From NCBI RefSeq assembly GCF_032335695.1, contig NZ_JACTOJ010000009.1, forward strand, positions 124,001-188,000: a stretch of 64,000 nucleotides of DNA, in the 5' to 3' direction. Made by a program: the position numbers and the translations under genes. Every line of letters starts with the position of its first letter. Position 1 is the first letter of the stretch. Shown here in pieces: positions 18,051 to 26,794 of the stretch. This stretch comes from JACTOJ01 sp032335695. GTDB lineage: Bacteria > Bacillota > Clostridia > Clostridiales > Clostridiaceae. The notes under the pieces were generated by a model that saw only the letters and a list, made by a program, of their open reading frames with translations, had not been told where the DNA came from and ran no database searches.

Positions 18051-19592
18051 TTGTTGCTGAAGGTTATAATTGTTGATGATGAACCATTTGTTAGAGAAGG
18101 TATGAAATCAGTAATAAGCTGGGGAAAATATGATGTTAAGTTATGTGGAGAAGCAGAGGACGGAGAAGAAGCTTTAAAATTAATCAAGGAAATAAATCCT
18201 GATATAGTTATCACGGATATAAGAATGCCAGAAATGAGCGGGCTAGAATTAATAGAGAAAGCTAAAAAAGAACTTGGCAGCAAAGCTGAATTTATAATAC
18301 TAAGTGGATATACTGATTTTAAATATGCGCAAAAGGCTATTAAATCAAATGTTTTTAATTATTTGCTTAAACCTATAGATGAAGATGAATTGGTTAAGGT
18401 CATACTTGAAATTAAGGAAAGAATAAAACAAAATGCTGAAAGCAATGAGGAGAATAGCCTTATAGAAAACCTAATAAACGGCAAAAAAGTTGATAATCTG
18501 AATTATTCTGCTTATAAAAATATTTTAAATTCTAAAATAAGATATATATATTTAGAAATTGACGTATTAGATTGGCTTGAAGATTTGAATGAAGTGGAAT
18601 TAAAAGAAAAGCTTAGGGAATTGGAAGAGAGTATATATAGAGTAATACACAGAGAAAATATAAACTGCATATATCAAGAACAGATTTGGAAGTATGGCAT
18701 AATCCTATGTGATGAAATCTTAAAATATTATAAAAGTGTGGAAAATTTTGCGGAAGCTTTATATAAAAATATTTCAAATAATATTACAAATAAATGTATA
18801 GTTATAGTGGGCAAAGAAGTAGGTAACATAAATGATTTAATTGAATCATATATATCCTGTAACAACATGAAGCAATATAAATATTTTTATGATAAGGAGA
18901 CCGTCATATATTATGATGATATCAAGAAGGTAGAGTCAAAGTATTATGATGGACAGAATTTAGAAGTTGAAGACCTTTCAAGTGCCATAGAGCAAGGAGA
19001 TAATTTAAAAATATTTGAGAATATAAACAATATATTTAAAAATATAAAAGAACACAATATATCGCCTGACATAGTTAAAGCTTACTTTATTGTGCTTGTT
19101 TTAAATGTGATTTCAAATATTACAGAAAAAAACGGCAATACGGATGACTTTATGAATATGTTTGAAACTATAAAATATATGAAGGATATGGGCATAGGAG
19201 AAATGCAGGATAACCTGGTAAAATTCTCCATAGCCAGTTCAAAATATATTAAGTCAATGAAATCCACTAGTCAAGGTAGCGGTATATATGAAATTGCAAA
19301 ATATATCGATAATAATTATAATCAGCAAGATATTAGCTTGAAAAAATTAGCGGAGATTTTCTACATAAATCCTGTATATTTAGGTCAGCTATTTAAAAAA
19401 AGTTTTGGCATGTACTTTAATGATTATCTTCATAGTAAGAGGATTGAAGAAGCTAAAAAATTACTCAGAAGATCAGATTTAAAGCTATATGAAATAGCAA
19501 TAAAAGTAGGTTACTCAGATGCTAATTATTTTATAAGCAAATTTGAAAAGATAACTCATTTTACTCCAACACAATATAAGAATAGCAAGTAA
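18051..19592 (+). CDS. AraC-type response regulator, YesN-like
   Basis: A 513-residue protein. AGGAGGTGAT precedes two adjacent TTG codons (18051 and 18054); the second gives better spacing. The receiver domain has the acidic pocket DDE, DIVITDIRMPEMSG and LLKPIDEDE. The C-terminal 100 residues are an AraC HTH pair (LKKLAEIFYINPVYLGQLFKK and AIKVGYSDANYFISKFEK, cited in parts). It is 12 bases after the amber-interrupted paralogue and probably the working partner of the kinase. Predicted to activate the sugar importer and esterase genes. Confidence 0.88.
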   Translation: MLLKVIIVDDEPFVREGMKSVISWGKYDVKLCGEAEDGEEALKLIKEINPDIVITDIRMPEMSGLELIEKAKKELGSKAEFIILSGYTDFKYAQKAIKSNVFNYLLKPIDEDELVKVILEIKERIKQNAESNEENSLIENLINGKKVDNLNYSAYKNILNSKIRYIYLEIDVLDWLEDLNEVELKEKLRELEESIYRVIHRENINCIYQEQIWKYGIILCDEILKYYKSVENFAEALYKNISNNITNKCIVIVGKEVGNINDLIESYISCNNMKQYKYFYDKETVIYYDDIKKVESKYYDGQNLEVEDLSSAIEQGDNLKIFENINNIFKNIKEHNISPDIVKAYFIVLVLNVISNITEKNGNTDDFMNMFETIKYMKDMGIGEMQDNLVKFSIASSKYIKSMKSTSQGSGIYEIAKYIDNNYNQQDISLKKLAEIFYINPVYLGQLFKKSFGMYFNDYLHSKRIEEAKKLLRRSDLKLYEIAIKVGYSDANYFISKFEKITHFTPTQYKNSK

Positions 19593-19795
19593 AAGGAGAT
19601 ATCTCAAAAAGGTTATTTATTTTAAGATATTAAACTAAGCTTTGTAAGCGATACATTTGAATTAAGAAGTAAGAATTATTGAGTAAATCGAGTCTTTTTG
19701 AGCCGATTTCTTTTAAATTTTTGATCTGCCAGCAATTTCCTGGTAGGAAAATAATTATTATAGATTTATAAAAAATTCAGCAAGGCTGAATTTTT
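19593..19795 (+). terminator. 3' region of the regulator operon, with hairpin terminator at 19771-19795
   Basis: Mostly featureless. A hairpin CTGCCAG / CTGGTAG (one G-U) lies near 19726-19747, and a true terminator AAAAATTCAGC-aag-GCTGAATTTTT at 19771-19795. Confidence 0.7.
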
Positions 19796-19810
19796 ACCTT
19801 TAGTTCGAAA

Positions 19811-20019
19811 GGGTATGTTTTAAAATGTTGATATTTTCTTTGGAGTTTTAGAAACTCTTAGGAAGTGCGACTTATAATTGGCGTAATTTTGCCCAGGAAG
19901 GGCAAAGCCATTTTAGCGACAGGACGTCGCAATAAAATGGGTAGCCAGTTATAATAAAGCAATCCTTAGAGTTTCTTAATGATCATAAGTCTATATCAAC
20001 ATTCTTTTAAAACATACCC
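19811..20019. repeat. Family B element, full-length structured copy
   Basis: A 209-bp element with terminal inverted repeats GGGTATGTTTTAAAATG... and ...ATTCTTTTAAAACATACCC. Inside, nested helices follow: AGAAACTCTTAGGA / TCCTTAGAGTTTCT, then TTATAATTGGC / GCCAGTTATAA, and within them two hairpins, TGCCC-aggaa-GGGCA and CCATTTT..GCGAC-aggac-GTCGC..AAAATGG. Its right end overlaps the panD stop codon by one base. The left 55 bases match the copy at 52473-52535. No reading frame of note is inside. Non-autonomous mobile element or structured RNA. Confidence 0.75.
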
Positions 20020-20411
20020 TAGTTATTGGAAGCTAATTTTCCATGCTTTTCATAATTGGTAACTCTATTTATAGAATTGTCCTCATTAACAAATACAACT
20101 TTAGGTTTATGGTTTTCCAATTCTTCAGGCTCTAATTGGCAGTAGGTCATTATTATTATTAAATCGCCTTTTTGGGCGCATCTTGCAGCAGCACCATTAA
20201 GACATATTACGCCACTGCCGCTTTCACCTTCTATAGCATAAGTTTCAAATCTTTCTCCATTATTTATGTTAACTATTGCTACTTTTTCATATTCCACAAT
20301 TCCAGCTGCATCCATAAGGTCTCTATCTATGGTTATGCTTCCAACATAATTAAGTTCAGCTTGAGTTACTACAGCTCTGTGGATTTTAGATTTTAGCATA
20401 TTAAGTATCAT
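20019..20411 (-). CDS. panD: Aspartate 1-decarboxylase
   Basis: A 130-residue pro-enzyme that makes beta-alanine from aspartate for pantothenate. The start ATG 20411 (MILNMLKSKIHRAVV) has GGGGGAT in front and puts the self-cleavage site Gly24-Ser25 (NYVGSITID) in the usual place; the longer frame from 20444 would not. Ser25 becomes the pyruvoyl group. Lys9, Tyr22, Tyr58-type and Asn72-type (NGAAARCAQ) conserved positions are visible. It is the last gene of the pan operon, separated from panC by a family A palindrome, and ends against the family B element. Confidence 0.96.
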   Translation of the reverse strand: MILNMLKSKIHRAVVTQAELNYVGSITIDRDLMDAAGIVEYEKVAIVNINNGERFETYAIEGESGSGVICLNGAAARCAQKGDLIIIMTYCQLEPEELENHKPKVVFVNEDNSINRVTNYEKHGKLASNN

Positions 20412-20464
20412 TTCGTATCCCCCATAATATAAAGTATTTATCATATTTTTTTATATATTGGCTA

Positions 20465-20501
20465 TGTTTAAAATCAGTGTAAGTAACATTGATTTTAAAC
20501 A
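20465..20501. repeat. Family A palindrome between panC and panD
   Basis: TGTTTAAAATCA[GTG]... / ...TGATTTTAAACA: a 37-bp hairpin. It matches five other copies in the window in both arms, with a two-sided change (TTAAAA for TTTAAA) that keeps pairing. Confidence 0.75.
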
Positions 20502-20505
20502 GAAC

Positions 20506-21351
20506 TTATATATTGAATGTAAAATTATCTATAAGTCTTGTTTTGCCTATGTATACTGCTATGGCAACCAATATGCTGCTTTTTACGTTATCTACCTTTT
20601 CAAGAGATGAACTATCAACTATTTCAATATAGTCGATTTTTGCTAAAGCTTCACTTTTTAGCGTATCAGCTATTAGGCTTATAATTGCGGCTACATTTTT
20701 TTCACCATCATTTAAAGCAGCTTTGGCTTTTGTAAGACTTTTATTTAGTATTAAGGCTGCAGCTCTCTCTTCAGCGTTTAAATAGGTATTTCTTGAGCTT
20801 TTTGCAAGACCATCTTCTTCACGGATTATTGGGCAAGGAACTATTTCAATATTCATGTTAAGATCTCTTACCATTCTTTTTATAACTGCCAGCTGCTGAG
20901 CATCTTTTTCACCAAAGTATGCTCTATCAGGTTGAACTATATTAAAAAGCTTAGTAACAACTGTACATACTCCTCTAAAATGTCCAGGTCTTTTAGCTCC
21001 GCAAAGTCCTTCTGTAAGGCCGGTAACTTCTGCATAAGAGGAAAAATCTTTAAAATACATTTCCTCAGGAGCTGGATTAAAAATTAATGCTCCTCCACAG
21101 CTCTCTACTAGCTTGCTGTCATTATCCATATCTCTAGGGTATTTTTCTAAGTCCTCATTTGGTCCGAACTGTATAGGGTTAACAAATACACTAACCACTA
21201 CTCTATCATTTTCGTTAACAGCTTTTTTTATTAGAGATGCATGTCCTTGGTGCAAATATCCCATAGTAGGAACCAACCCTACAGAGAAGCCTTCTTTTTT
21301 CCAAGAGTTAATACAATCTTTTACTTCCTTTATAGTGTGAACAATTTTCAT
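20506..21351 (-). CDS. panC: Pantoate-beta-alanine ligase
   Basis: A 281-residue enzyme that joins pantoate and beta-alanine with ATP to give pantothenate. The nucleotidyltransferase-type motif PTMGYLHQGHASLI (HxGH) is at residues 29-42, the substrate loop VNPIQFGPNEDLEKYPRD near 58-75 and the KSSRNTYL block near 185. Length is normal. GGAGG precedes the ATG. It follows panB by 18 bases. Confidence 0.96.
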   Translation of the reverse strand: MKIVHTIKEVKDCINSWKKEGFSVGLVPTMGYLHQGHASLIKKAVNENDRVVVSVFVNPIQFGPNEDLEKYPRDMDNDSKLVESCGGALIFNPAPEEMYFKDFSSYAEVTGLTEGLCGAKRPGHFRGVCTVVTKLFNIVQPDRAYFGEKDAQQLAVIKRMVRDLNMNIEIVPCPIIREEDGLAKSSRNTYLNAEERAAALILNKSLTKAKAALNDGEKNVAAIISLIADTLKSEALAKIDYIEIVDSSSLEKVDNVKSSILVAIAVYIGKTRLIDNFTFNI

Positions 21352-21369
21352 AATACTGCCTCCAATTTA

Positions 21370-22197
21370 TTAATATAGCTTTGCTATTATGCTGTCGTCT
21401 ATTTTAAATTCATGCTCTGCAGCAGGAAAAGCACCATTTTCTACTTCACTGATATATGACTTTATAGCATCTCGCATAAGAGCACCGATTTGAGCATACT
21501 GCTTTACAAATTTAGGCTTAAAATCGGAATACATTCCAAGCATATCAGCATAAACTAATATCTGACCATCGCATTCATTTCCAGCTCCAATACCTATAGT
21601 AGGGATACTGATGCTGGAAGAAATTATTTCAGCTAATTTTGCAGGAACGCATTCCAAAACTATTGCAAAGGCTCCTGCTTTTTCTATAAGCTTAGCATCT
21701 TCTATAAGAGCTTTAGCAGCAGCTTCACTTTTCCCCTGTACCTTAAATCCGCCGAAAGCATTCACGGATTGAGGAGTGAGCCCTATGTGGCCCATTACCG
21801 GGATTGATGCATTCACTATAGCCTCTATATGTGGAGCAAAAGCTGCACCTCCTTCAATTTTTACCGCATTTGCATTTCCTTCTTTAATCAATCTTCCTGC
21901 GTTATATACCGCATCATAAATAGAAGTTTGATAGGACATAAAAGGCATGTCAGTAACAATTAGTGCATTTTTTGTACCTCTTGCTACAGCTTTTGAATGA
22001 TGAAGCATATCTTCCATTGTTACGCTTAAAGTATCTTCGTATCCTAGTGATACCATTCCTAGGGAATCACCTACAAGTATTCCGTTTATACCTGATTCGT
22101 CTACTATCTTAGCAGTAGAATAATCATAGGCTGTAAGCATGCTTAATTTATTTCCATTTAGTTTAGCCTCTTTAAAGGTCACTGCTGTATTTTTCAT
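21370..22197 (-). CDS. panB: 3-methyl-2-oxobutanoate hydroxymethyltransferase
   Basis: A 275-residue class II aldolase-like enzyme that makes ketopantoate from ketoisovalerate and methylene-tetrahydrofolate. Conserved blocks: MLTAYDYSTAKIVDESG, LVGDSLGMV (metal-binding Asp), GHIGLTPQS and PTIGIGAGNECDGQ. It overlaps the upstream panG-like gene by 26 bases, so translation is coupled. Confidence 0.96.
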   Translation of the reverse strand: MKNTAVTFKEAKLNGNKLSMLTAYDYSTAKIVDESGINGILVGDSLGMVSLGYEDTLSVTMEDMLHHSKAVARGTKNALIVTDMPFMSYQTSIYDAVYNAGRLIKEGNANAVKIEGGAAFAPHIEAIVNASIPVMGHIGLTPQSVNAFGGFKVQGKSEAAAKALIEDAKLIEKAGAFAIVLECVPAKLAEIISSSISIPTIGIGAGNECDGQILVYADMLGMYSDFKPKFVKQYAQIGALMRDAIKSYISEVENGAFPAAEHEFKIDDSIIAKLY

Positions 22198-23053
22198 TTT
22201 TCAATTCCTCCAGATAGATTTCTATTTTTGAGTAATCCCTGTTTTTATTTTTCAGCTTAGCTATTTCAAGAAGTTCGTAGGATAAATCTGCATATACTCT
22301 GCGGTGAGCTTCAGGCATAGCTGAAATATGTTTTTTTATAGTATCCATATCTCCTCGCTCTAATGGGCCGGTTAATGCTTTTGATAATCCATTGTTGTTA
22401 AAATTTTCTATATTGCTATTTATAAGTGGATATAGGGCATTAATAGCATCTTCCTCAGAGAAACCATATGGAATTAAATATGAGCAGCTTCTTTTTACTA
22501 AACTCAAAAAAATGTTGCTTACATTCACACTAGCAAGATGATACATGGATTTATTAGAAGATTTTATTTTTACTAGCTTAATATTCATGTAAGTAAATAT
22601 TTTTTTAAAGTAATCCATATATTTTTCGCTGCCTTCTATAGTGAATGTAGCATTTTTTATAAATTTATAGCTTTCATATTTATCTGAAACAGGAAATATT
22701 GGGTGAATTGAATAAGAGTAAGCTTGATACTTATCTATGTCAGAAAATATTTTGGACGTGAGACAGCCACTAGTGTGGCAAATAATTTTGTTAGAAAAGT
22801 CGTAATCTTTTAATTGGTTGTAAGTGTTTAATATTTCATCATCAGGCACAGTAATAAATAGTATATTACTATCATGAATCAAATCTTTTAAATTATCATA
22901 GCATTTGCTATCTGTAAAGCTGCTGGCAGCCTTACTTGAAGAATAGGTTCTACTGTAGTACCCAGAAAGAGGTATATCATTTACGGAAAAGAGTTTTCCT
23001 AAGGTAAATCCCATCTTTCCAGCACCTATAAACCCTGTTTTTATTAGTACCAC
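22172..23053 (-). CDS. panG: Ketopantoate reductase, PanG-like (Rossmann plus DUF2520)
   Basis: A 293-residue protein with an N-terminal Rossmann fold (GFIGAGKMGFTLG at about residues 7-19) and a DUF2520-type C-terminal helical domain (from about 150; HLASVNVSNIF). In several bacteria lacking PanE this family (PanG) reduces ketopantoate to pantoate. Being the first gene of panB-C-D with no panE in sight supports that role. The start is odd: GTG 23053 shares its first G with the GGAGG. Initiation at ATA 23044 (8 bases from the SD, giving xKTGFIG) would fit the spacing better. Confidence 0.78.
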   Translation of the reverse strand: MVLIKTGFIGAGKMGFTLGKLFSVNDIPLSGYYSRTYSSSKAASSFTDSKCYDNLKDLIHDSNILFITVPDDEILNTYNQLKDYDFSNKIICHTSGCLTSKIFSDIDKYQAYSYSIHPIFPVSDKYESYKFIKNATFTIEGSEKYMDYFKKIFTYMNIKLVKIKSSNKSMYHLASVNVSNIFLSLVKRSCSYLIPYGFSEEDAINALYPLINSNIENFNNNGLSKALTGPLERGDMDTIKKHISAMPEAHRRVYADLSYELLEIAKLKNKNRDYSKIEIYLEELKNEKYSSDL

Positions 23054-23403
23054 CTCCTCTAAAGAAGTGTACCTATAATGAAATATGTCTCATTCTTAAT
23101 TTTGATTGCAAGATAAGCAATCTAGATATGAGCATAAAAAAACTGACATAAATTTTAGTGCAGCTCTTAGCGATGCCACCCAAAAAAAATTTAGCACATA
23201 ATAGTTAAAAAATCAAGTAAATAGTTTTGTATAATTAGTTCTAAAATGTGAATATGATATTTTGGCATTTTAAAAATATAGCATTTGAAACTAAAGGAAT
23301 GTTTTAAATCAGTGTAAAAATCAGCACTGATTTAAAACATAGCCCAATAAATAAATTTATATGTAGAAAGTCTACATCTGCGACAAATAAAAGTTAATAG
23401 CAG
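23054..23403 (-). promoter_or_regulatory. Leader/promoter region of the pan operon
   Basis: A gene-free stretch of 350 bases. It holds a hairpin GATTGC-ttatctt-GCAATC (about 23101-23119), a G/T-rich segment that superficially resembles part of a T-box, and a family A palindrome at 23300-23339. I cannot place a promoter with confidence. Confidence 0.35.
23300..23339. repeat. Family A palindrome
   Basis: A perfect 15-bp stem TGTTTTAAATCAGTG / CACTGATTTAAAACA with a short AT-rich loop. It lies between csp and the pan operon. Confidence 0.8.
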
Positions 23404-23601
23404 TCAGGCTTTTGTAACATTAGTTGCCTGTTCTCCTTTTGCGCCATGACTAATTTCAAATTCTACATTATCACCTTCGTTTAGAGATTTGAAGCCTTCG
23501 CCTCCTATACTTGAAAAATGAACAAAAACATCTTTCCCATCATTAGTGGTTATAAAACCATATCCTTTTTGGGCATTAAACCATTTTACTGTACCATGCA
23601 T
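23404..23601 (-). CDS. Cold-shock protein, CspA family
   Basis: A 65-residue OB-fold RNA chaperone. The RNA-binding motifs are KGYGFIT (RNP1, residues 12-18) and VFVHFSS (RNP2, 26-32). It melts secondary structure in mRNA, particularly in the cold. AGGAGG lies before the ATG. Single-gene unit. Confidence 0.95.
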   Translation of the reverse strand: MHGTVKWFNAQKGYGFITTNDGKDVFVHFSSIGGEGFKSLNEGDNVEFEISHGAKGEQATNVTKA

Positions 23602-23750
23602 TGAAAAAAACCTCCTGTAAACTCTAAATTAATAATATCCAATAATAGTATTGTGTTTAATTAAGATGGATTTTATGCAGATCTCTTTAAATTTTGTTAT
23701 AATGTATTAAAATAATGACAATAATTATAAATATATAAGGAAGTGTTTTT

Positions 23751-24524
23751 ATGGATATAAAAATTTTTGATTCCCATGCCCATTATGATGATGAGAAATT
23801 TGATGAAGATAGAGAAAAAGTTATAGAAGCTATACAAAAAAGCGGGGTAATAGGAGTTTTAAATTGCGGTGCTTCTTATGCTGGAGCAAAAAAGTCAGCA
23901 GAATTGGCAAATACCTATGACATGTTTTATGCAGCTATTGGAATACACCCAGAAAATGCATATGAATTAAATGAAGAGGTACTTAATGAATTTAGACTGT
24001 TAGCTCAAAATCCTAAAATCAGAGCTGTAGGGGAAATAGGATTAGATTACTACTATGAAGAAAATCCTCCTAGGGACATACAAAAACAAGCGTTTATTAA
24101 TCAAATGAAATTGGCTGAAGAATTGAAATTGCCAGTGGTGATTCATGACAGAGATGCTCATGAGGATACACTTAACATAATAAAGCAATTTCCAAAGGTT
24201 AATGGAGTTGTTCACTGCTTTTCAGGAAGTGTAGAATTTGCCAAGCAATGTTTAAAGGAAGGTTATTATATAGGCATAACAGGGGTAGTTACTTTTAAAA
24301 ATGCTAAAAAAATTGTCGAAGTTGTAAGAGAGGTACCTATGGATAAAATTCTTGTCGAAACAGACTGCCCATATATGGCACCAACACCTAATAGAGGCAA
24401 GAGAAATCAATCAGATTACATAATTTATGTAATGGAAAAAATAGCTGAAATAAAAGAAGTAACAGTAGAAGAGATAAGCAGTAATACTATAAAAAATGTG
24501 AAAAACTTGCTAAATTTAAAATAA
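23751..24524 (+). CDS. tatD: TatD-family metal-dependent deoxyribonuclease
   Basis: A 257-residue TIM-barrel hydrolase. Metal ligands: FDSHAHYDD (residues 6-14), GEIGLDYYYE (Glu near 96), VIHDRDA, VVHCFSG and ETDCPYMAP. The family acts in DNA repair or 3'-5' nucleic acid trimming. A TATAAT-like -10 is visible at about 23701. In Firmicutes it commonly neighbours rnmV and rsmA, as here, with the G5/3D gene between. Confidence 0.92.
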   Translation: MDIKIFDSHAHYDDEKFDEDREKVIEAIQKSGVIGVLNCGASYAGAKKSAELANTYDMFYAAIGIHPENAYELNEEVLNEFRLLAQNPKIRAVGEIGLDYYYEENPPRDIQKQAFINQMKLAEELKLPVVIHDRDAHEDTLNIIKQFPKVNGVVHCFSGSVEFAKQCLKEGYYIGITGVVTFKNAKKIVEVVREVPMDKILVETDCPYMAPTPNRGKRNQSDYIIYVMEKIAEIKEVTVEEISSNTIKNVKNLLNLK

Positions 24525-24777
24525 TAGTGTAGAATAGACAAAGGTTGCTGAAATTTTGGTAACTTATTCTAATTTTTTAAAAGCATGTACTTATTTGTTT
24601 GGGTTTTGCATATAATTATATATGCTCGTTTTATCCATTAAGAAATAACTCCATAAAAGACTGTTAAAATGTTGCCATCATATATATTTAATATCAATAT
24701 GCACAGAGTGCATTCTAAACAGTCAAAAAAAGGCTGAGAATATTTGTGTTCAAAGCTTGAGATGGAGGTAAAAAAAG

Positions 24778-25818
24778 ATGGAAAAAATAAGGACTGAGAT
24801 GAGAAAGTTTTTTTCAGTTGGCCCAAAATCCACCTTTGTGATTTTATTACTGATAATAATTTGTTTCAGCATTATTCATAATATGAAAAAAGAAATAACA
24901 ATTGTTATAGACGGAAAAGAAACAAAGATAATAACGTATACTTCTGATTTGAAGAGTTCTCTAGCCAAAAATAATATTCAGATAGGGCCAAAGGATAAGA
25001 TTCAACCAGGAATAGACAGTAAAATAAAAAATGGAGATAGAATATCTATCAAAAGAGCAGTTAACATTAAAGTAAAAGTTGATGGGAAGATACTAAATGT
25101 AGCTACTGCTCAAAACAAAGTTGGTGATATGTTAGCAGCTGAAGGTATAAAGCTAAGCAGCGCTGATAAAATCGCACCACTGAAAACTGAAAATGTTACA
25201 GCTGGCATGGAAATTTGCATTACTAGAGTATCAAGTGAAATTAAGAAAAATGTAGTGTCCGTTGATTATTCAACGGTTGTTAATAAAGATAATAATCTGC
25301 CAAGCAATGTAACAAAAGTTGTTCAGGATGGTCAGTTTGGTGAAAGAGAAATTACGTCCAGATTAGTTTATGAAGATGGTAAGCTAATATCTAACGATGT
25401 GATAAGTGACAATGTAACTAAACAACCATCACAGAAAATAATAGTACAAGGCACTCTAGGAGTTTTAAATCTTTCTAGAGGAGGAGAACAGGTTCTTTTT
25501 AAGAGAACAGTTAGAGTAAAGGCTACAGCCTATACTAATTGCTACCAATGTACAGGTAAATCAAGAGGTAGCGCAGAATATGGCATAACATCCACAGGCA
25601 CAACAGCTAAAAGAGATCCTAGTGGATACAGTACCATTGCAGTAGACCCAGATGTGATACCTCTGGGAACAAAAGTATATGTAGATGGTTATGGATTTGC
25701 CATTGCAGAAGATACAGGTGGGGCTATTAAAGGAAATTCAATAGATGTATTCCTAAATAGTTACAATGAAGCTTCCAATTGGGGAGTAAGATATTTAAAT
25801 GTATATGTTTTAAAATAG
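24778..25818 (+). CDS. Cell-wall-associated G5/3D domain protein (YabE-like)
   Basis: A 346-residue exported protein. One membrane segment (about 19-35), two DUF348 repeats (about 38-80 and 92-135), a G5-type domain (about 150-235) and a C-terminal 3D domain (about 240-346) with the catalytic Asp residues in AVDPDVIPLGTKVYV and AEDTGGAIKGNSIDVF. The 3D domain resembles lytic transglycosylases of the MltA/Rpf-stationary-phase class, cutting peptidoglycan. GGAGG precedes the ATG. A terminator follows directly. Its usual place is just before rnmV and rsmA, as here. Confidence 0.9.
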   Translation: MEKIRTEMRKFFSVGPKSTFVILLLIIICFSIIHNMKKEITIVIDGKETKIITYTSDLKSSLAKNNIQIGPKDKIQPGIDSKIKNGDRISIKRAVNIKVKVDGKILNVATAQNKVGDMLAAEGIKLSSADKIAPLKTENVTAGMEICITRVSSEIKKNVVSVDYSTVVNKDNNLPSNVTKVVQDGQFGEREITSRLVYEDGKLISNDVISDNVTKQPSQKIIVQGTLGVLNLSRGGEQVLFKRTVRVKATAYTNCYQCTGKSRGSAEYGITSTGTTAKRDPSGYSTIAVDPDVIPLGTKVYVDGYGFAIAEDTGGAIKGNSIDVFLNSYNEASNWGVRYLNVYVLK

Positions 25819-25842
25819 AAGCCTTAGGGCTTCTATTTTTTT
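25814..25842 (+). terminator. Terminator of the G5/3D gene
   Basis: AATAGAAGCC-ttag-GGCTTCTATT followed by a T-run; the stem begins within the stop region. Confidence 0.92.
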
Positions 25843-25881
25843 TAGACTATTAAAACAAAGGCAAAATGTATCGGAACTATA

Positions 25882-25940
25882 TTGACATAAATAAACTATT
25901 TGATATAATATAATTAATTGATAATGAAAATGATTATCAA
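25882..25940 (+). promoter_or_regulatory. Sigma-A promoter with Fur box
   Basis: TTGACA (25882-25887), 16-base spacer, TATAAT (25904-25909), then the palindrome TTGATAATGAAAATGATTATCAA is at 25918-25940 (arms TTGATAAT/ATTATCAA). This is very close to the Fur consensus and lies at the expected transcription start, so iron should repress it. The gene it once served is now the ATPase relic at 26111. Confidence 0.88.
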
Positions 25941-26041
25941 CACTATATGCTCCAATTCTTAGCTATATTTGCCATTATACACCTGATATAAAATTACACA
26001 TGCTAAGAGTAGAAGTTAAGTTTCTTAAATACTTTGTACTT

Positions 26042-26080
26042 TATAGGAAGCAGTAATCTTAAGGTTTATTGCTTCCTATA
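26042..26080 (+). terminator. Hairpin between the Fur promoter and the ABC relic
   Basis: TATAGGAAGCA / TGCTTCCTATA followed by ATTTTAT. It would stop transcription before the ATPase fragment. Confidence 0.7.
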
Positions 26081-26110
26081 ATTTTATGATCATAATTAAA
26101 ATTAACTATA

Positions 26111-26677
26111 ATGCCAGGAGGTAAGCTTATGGCAGTACTTCCGCAAAGTCCTCAGGCTCCACAGGGACTTACAGTAGAAGAGCTTGTAGCTTACGGAAGA
26201 TTTCCTCATAAAAAAGGTTTTGGAAAACTGCAGAAGGAGGATAGAGAAATCATTCAATGGGCCTTAGAGGTAATAGGTATGGAAGGATATAAAGATAGAG
26301 AGATAGAAGCACTTTCCGGAGGACAAAGACAGAGAGTGTGGATAGCTATGGCTCTTGCTCAAAAAACAGATATACTGCTTTTAGATAAACCTACCACTTA
26401 TTTGGATTTAGCTCATCAGCTGGAAATATTAACATTGCTTGAAAATTTAAACAAAAAACAGGGAAGAACAATTATTATGGTTATTCATGAATTAAATAAT
26501 GCAGCTAGATTTGCGGATTATATGATTGGAGTTAAGGAAGGTAAAATAGTCTCTAACGGAACTCCAGAAGAGGTTATGACCAAAGAGAATTTAAAAAATA
26601 TTTTCAACATAGATGCTGAGGTGGTGAGAGATCCTAGATATAACAAACAGGTTTGCATTACCTATGATTTAATTTAA
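26111..26677 (+). pseudogene. Truncated siderophore ABC ATPase (FepC/FhuC-like) without Walker A
   Basis: The 188-residue frame begins in the Q-loop region (LMAVLPQSPQAPQGLTVEEL) of an iron-chelate importer ATPase; the first about 80 residues including Walker A are missing. The signature ALSGGQRQR is present, but Walker B reads LLLDKPTTYLD, with Lys instead of the catalytic Glu. It therefore cannot bind or hydrolyse ATP normally. With a Fur-type promoter 200 bases upstream and no permease, it looks like the residue of a deleted iron-uptake operon. Confidence 0.85.
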
Positions 26678-26689
26678 AAGGAGTTAAAT

Positions 26690-26730
26690 AATAGTACCTA
26701 GCCTTACGAAAGAGGTTAAGTACTATTTTT
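26690..26730 (+). terminator. Terminator after the ABC relic
   Basis: AATAGTAC...AGCCT / AGGTT...GTACTATT followed by TTTC. Confidence 0.75.
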
Positions 26731-26794
26731 CTTGATAACACAATGCTATTAGGGTAGAATCTATATAGCATATGAAATTATTGGTGGTGTTTTT

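Noticed and set aside
23171..23260. Minus-strand GGGTGGCATCGC in the pan leader, similar to the T-box core (GGGTGGNACCGCG)
   Set aside because: The core is imperfect, no Stem I (AGTA specifier region) is visible in the short space upstream, and the terminator is weak. Not a convincing T-box.
24605..24730. Hairpins GCATATA/TATATGC and GACTGTT/AACAGTC upstream of the G5/3D gene
   Set aside because: They lie in AT-rich DNA, do not match the conserved blocks of a known riboswitch, and have no copy elsewhere in the window; not called.
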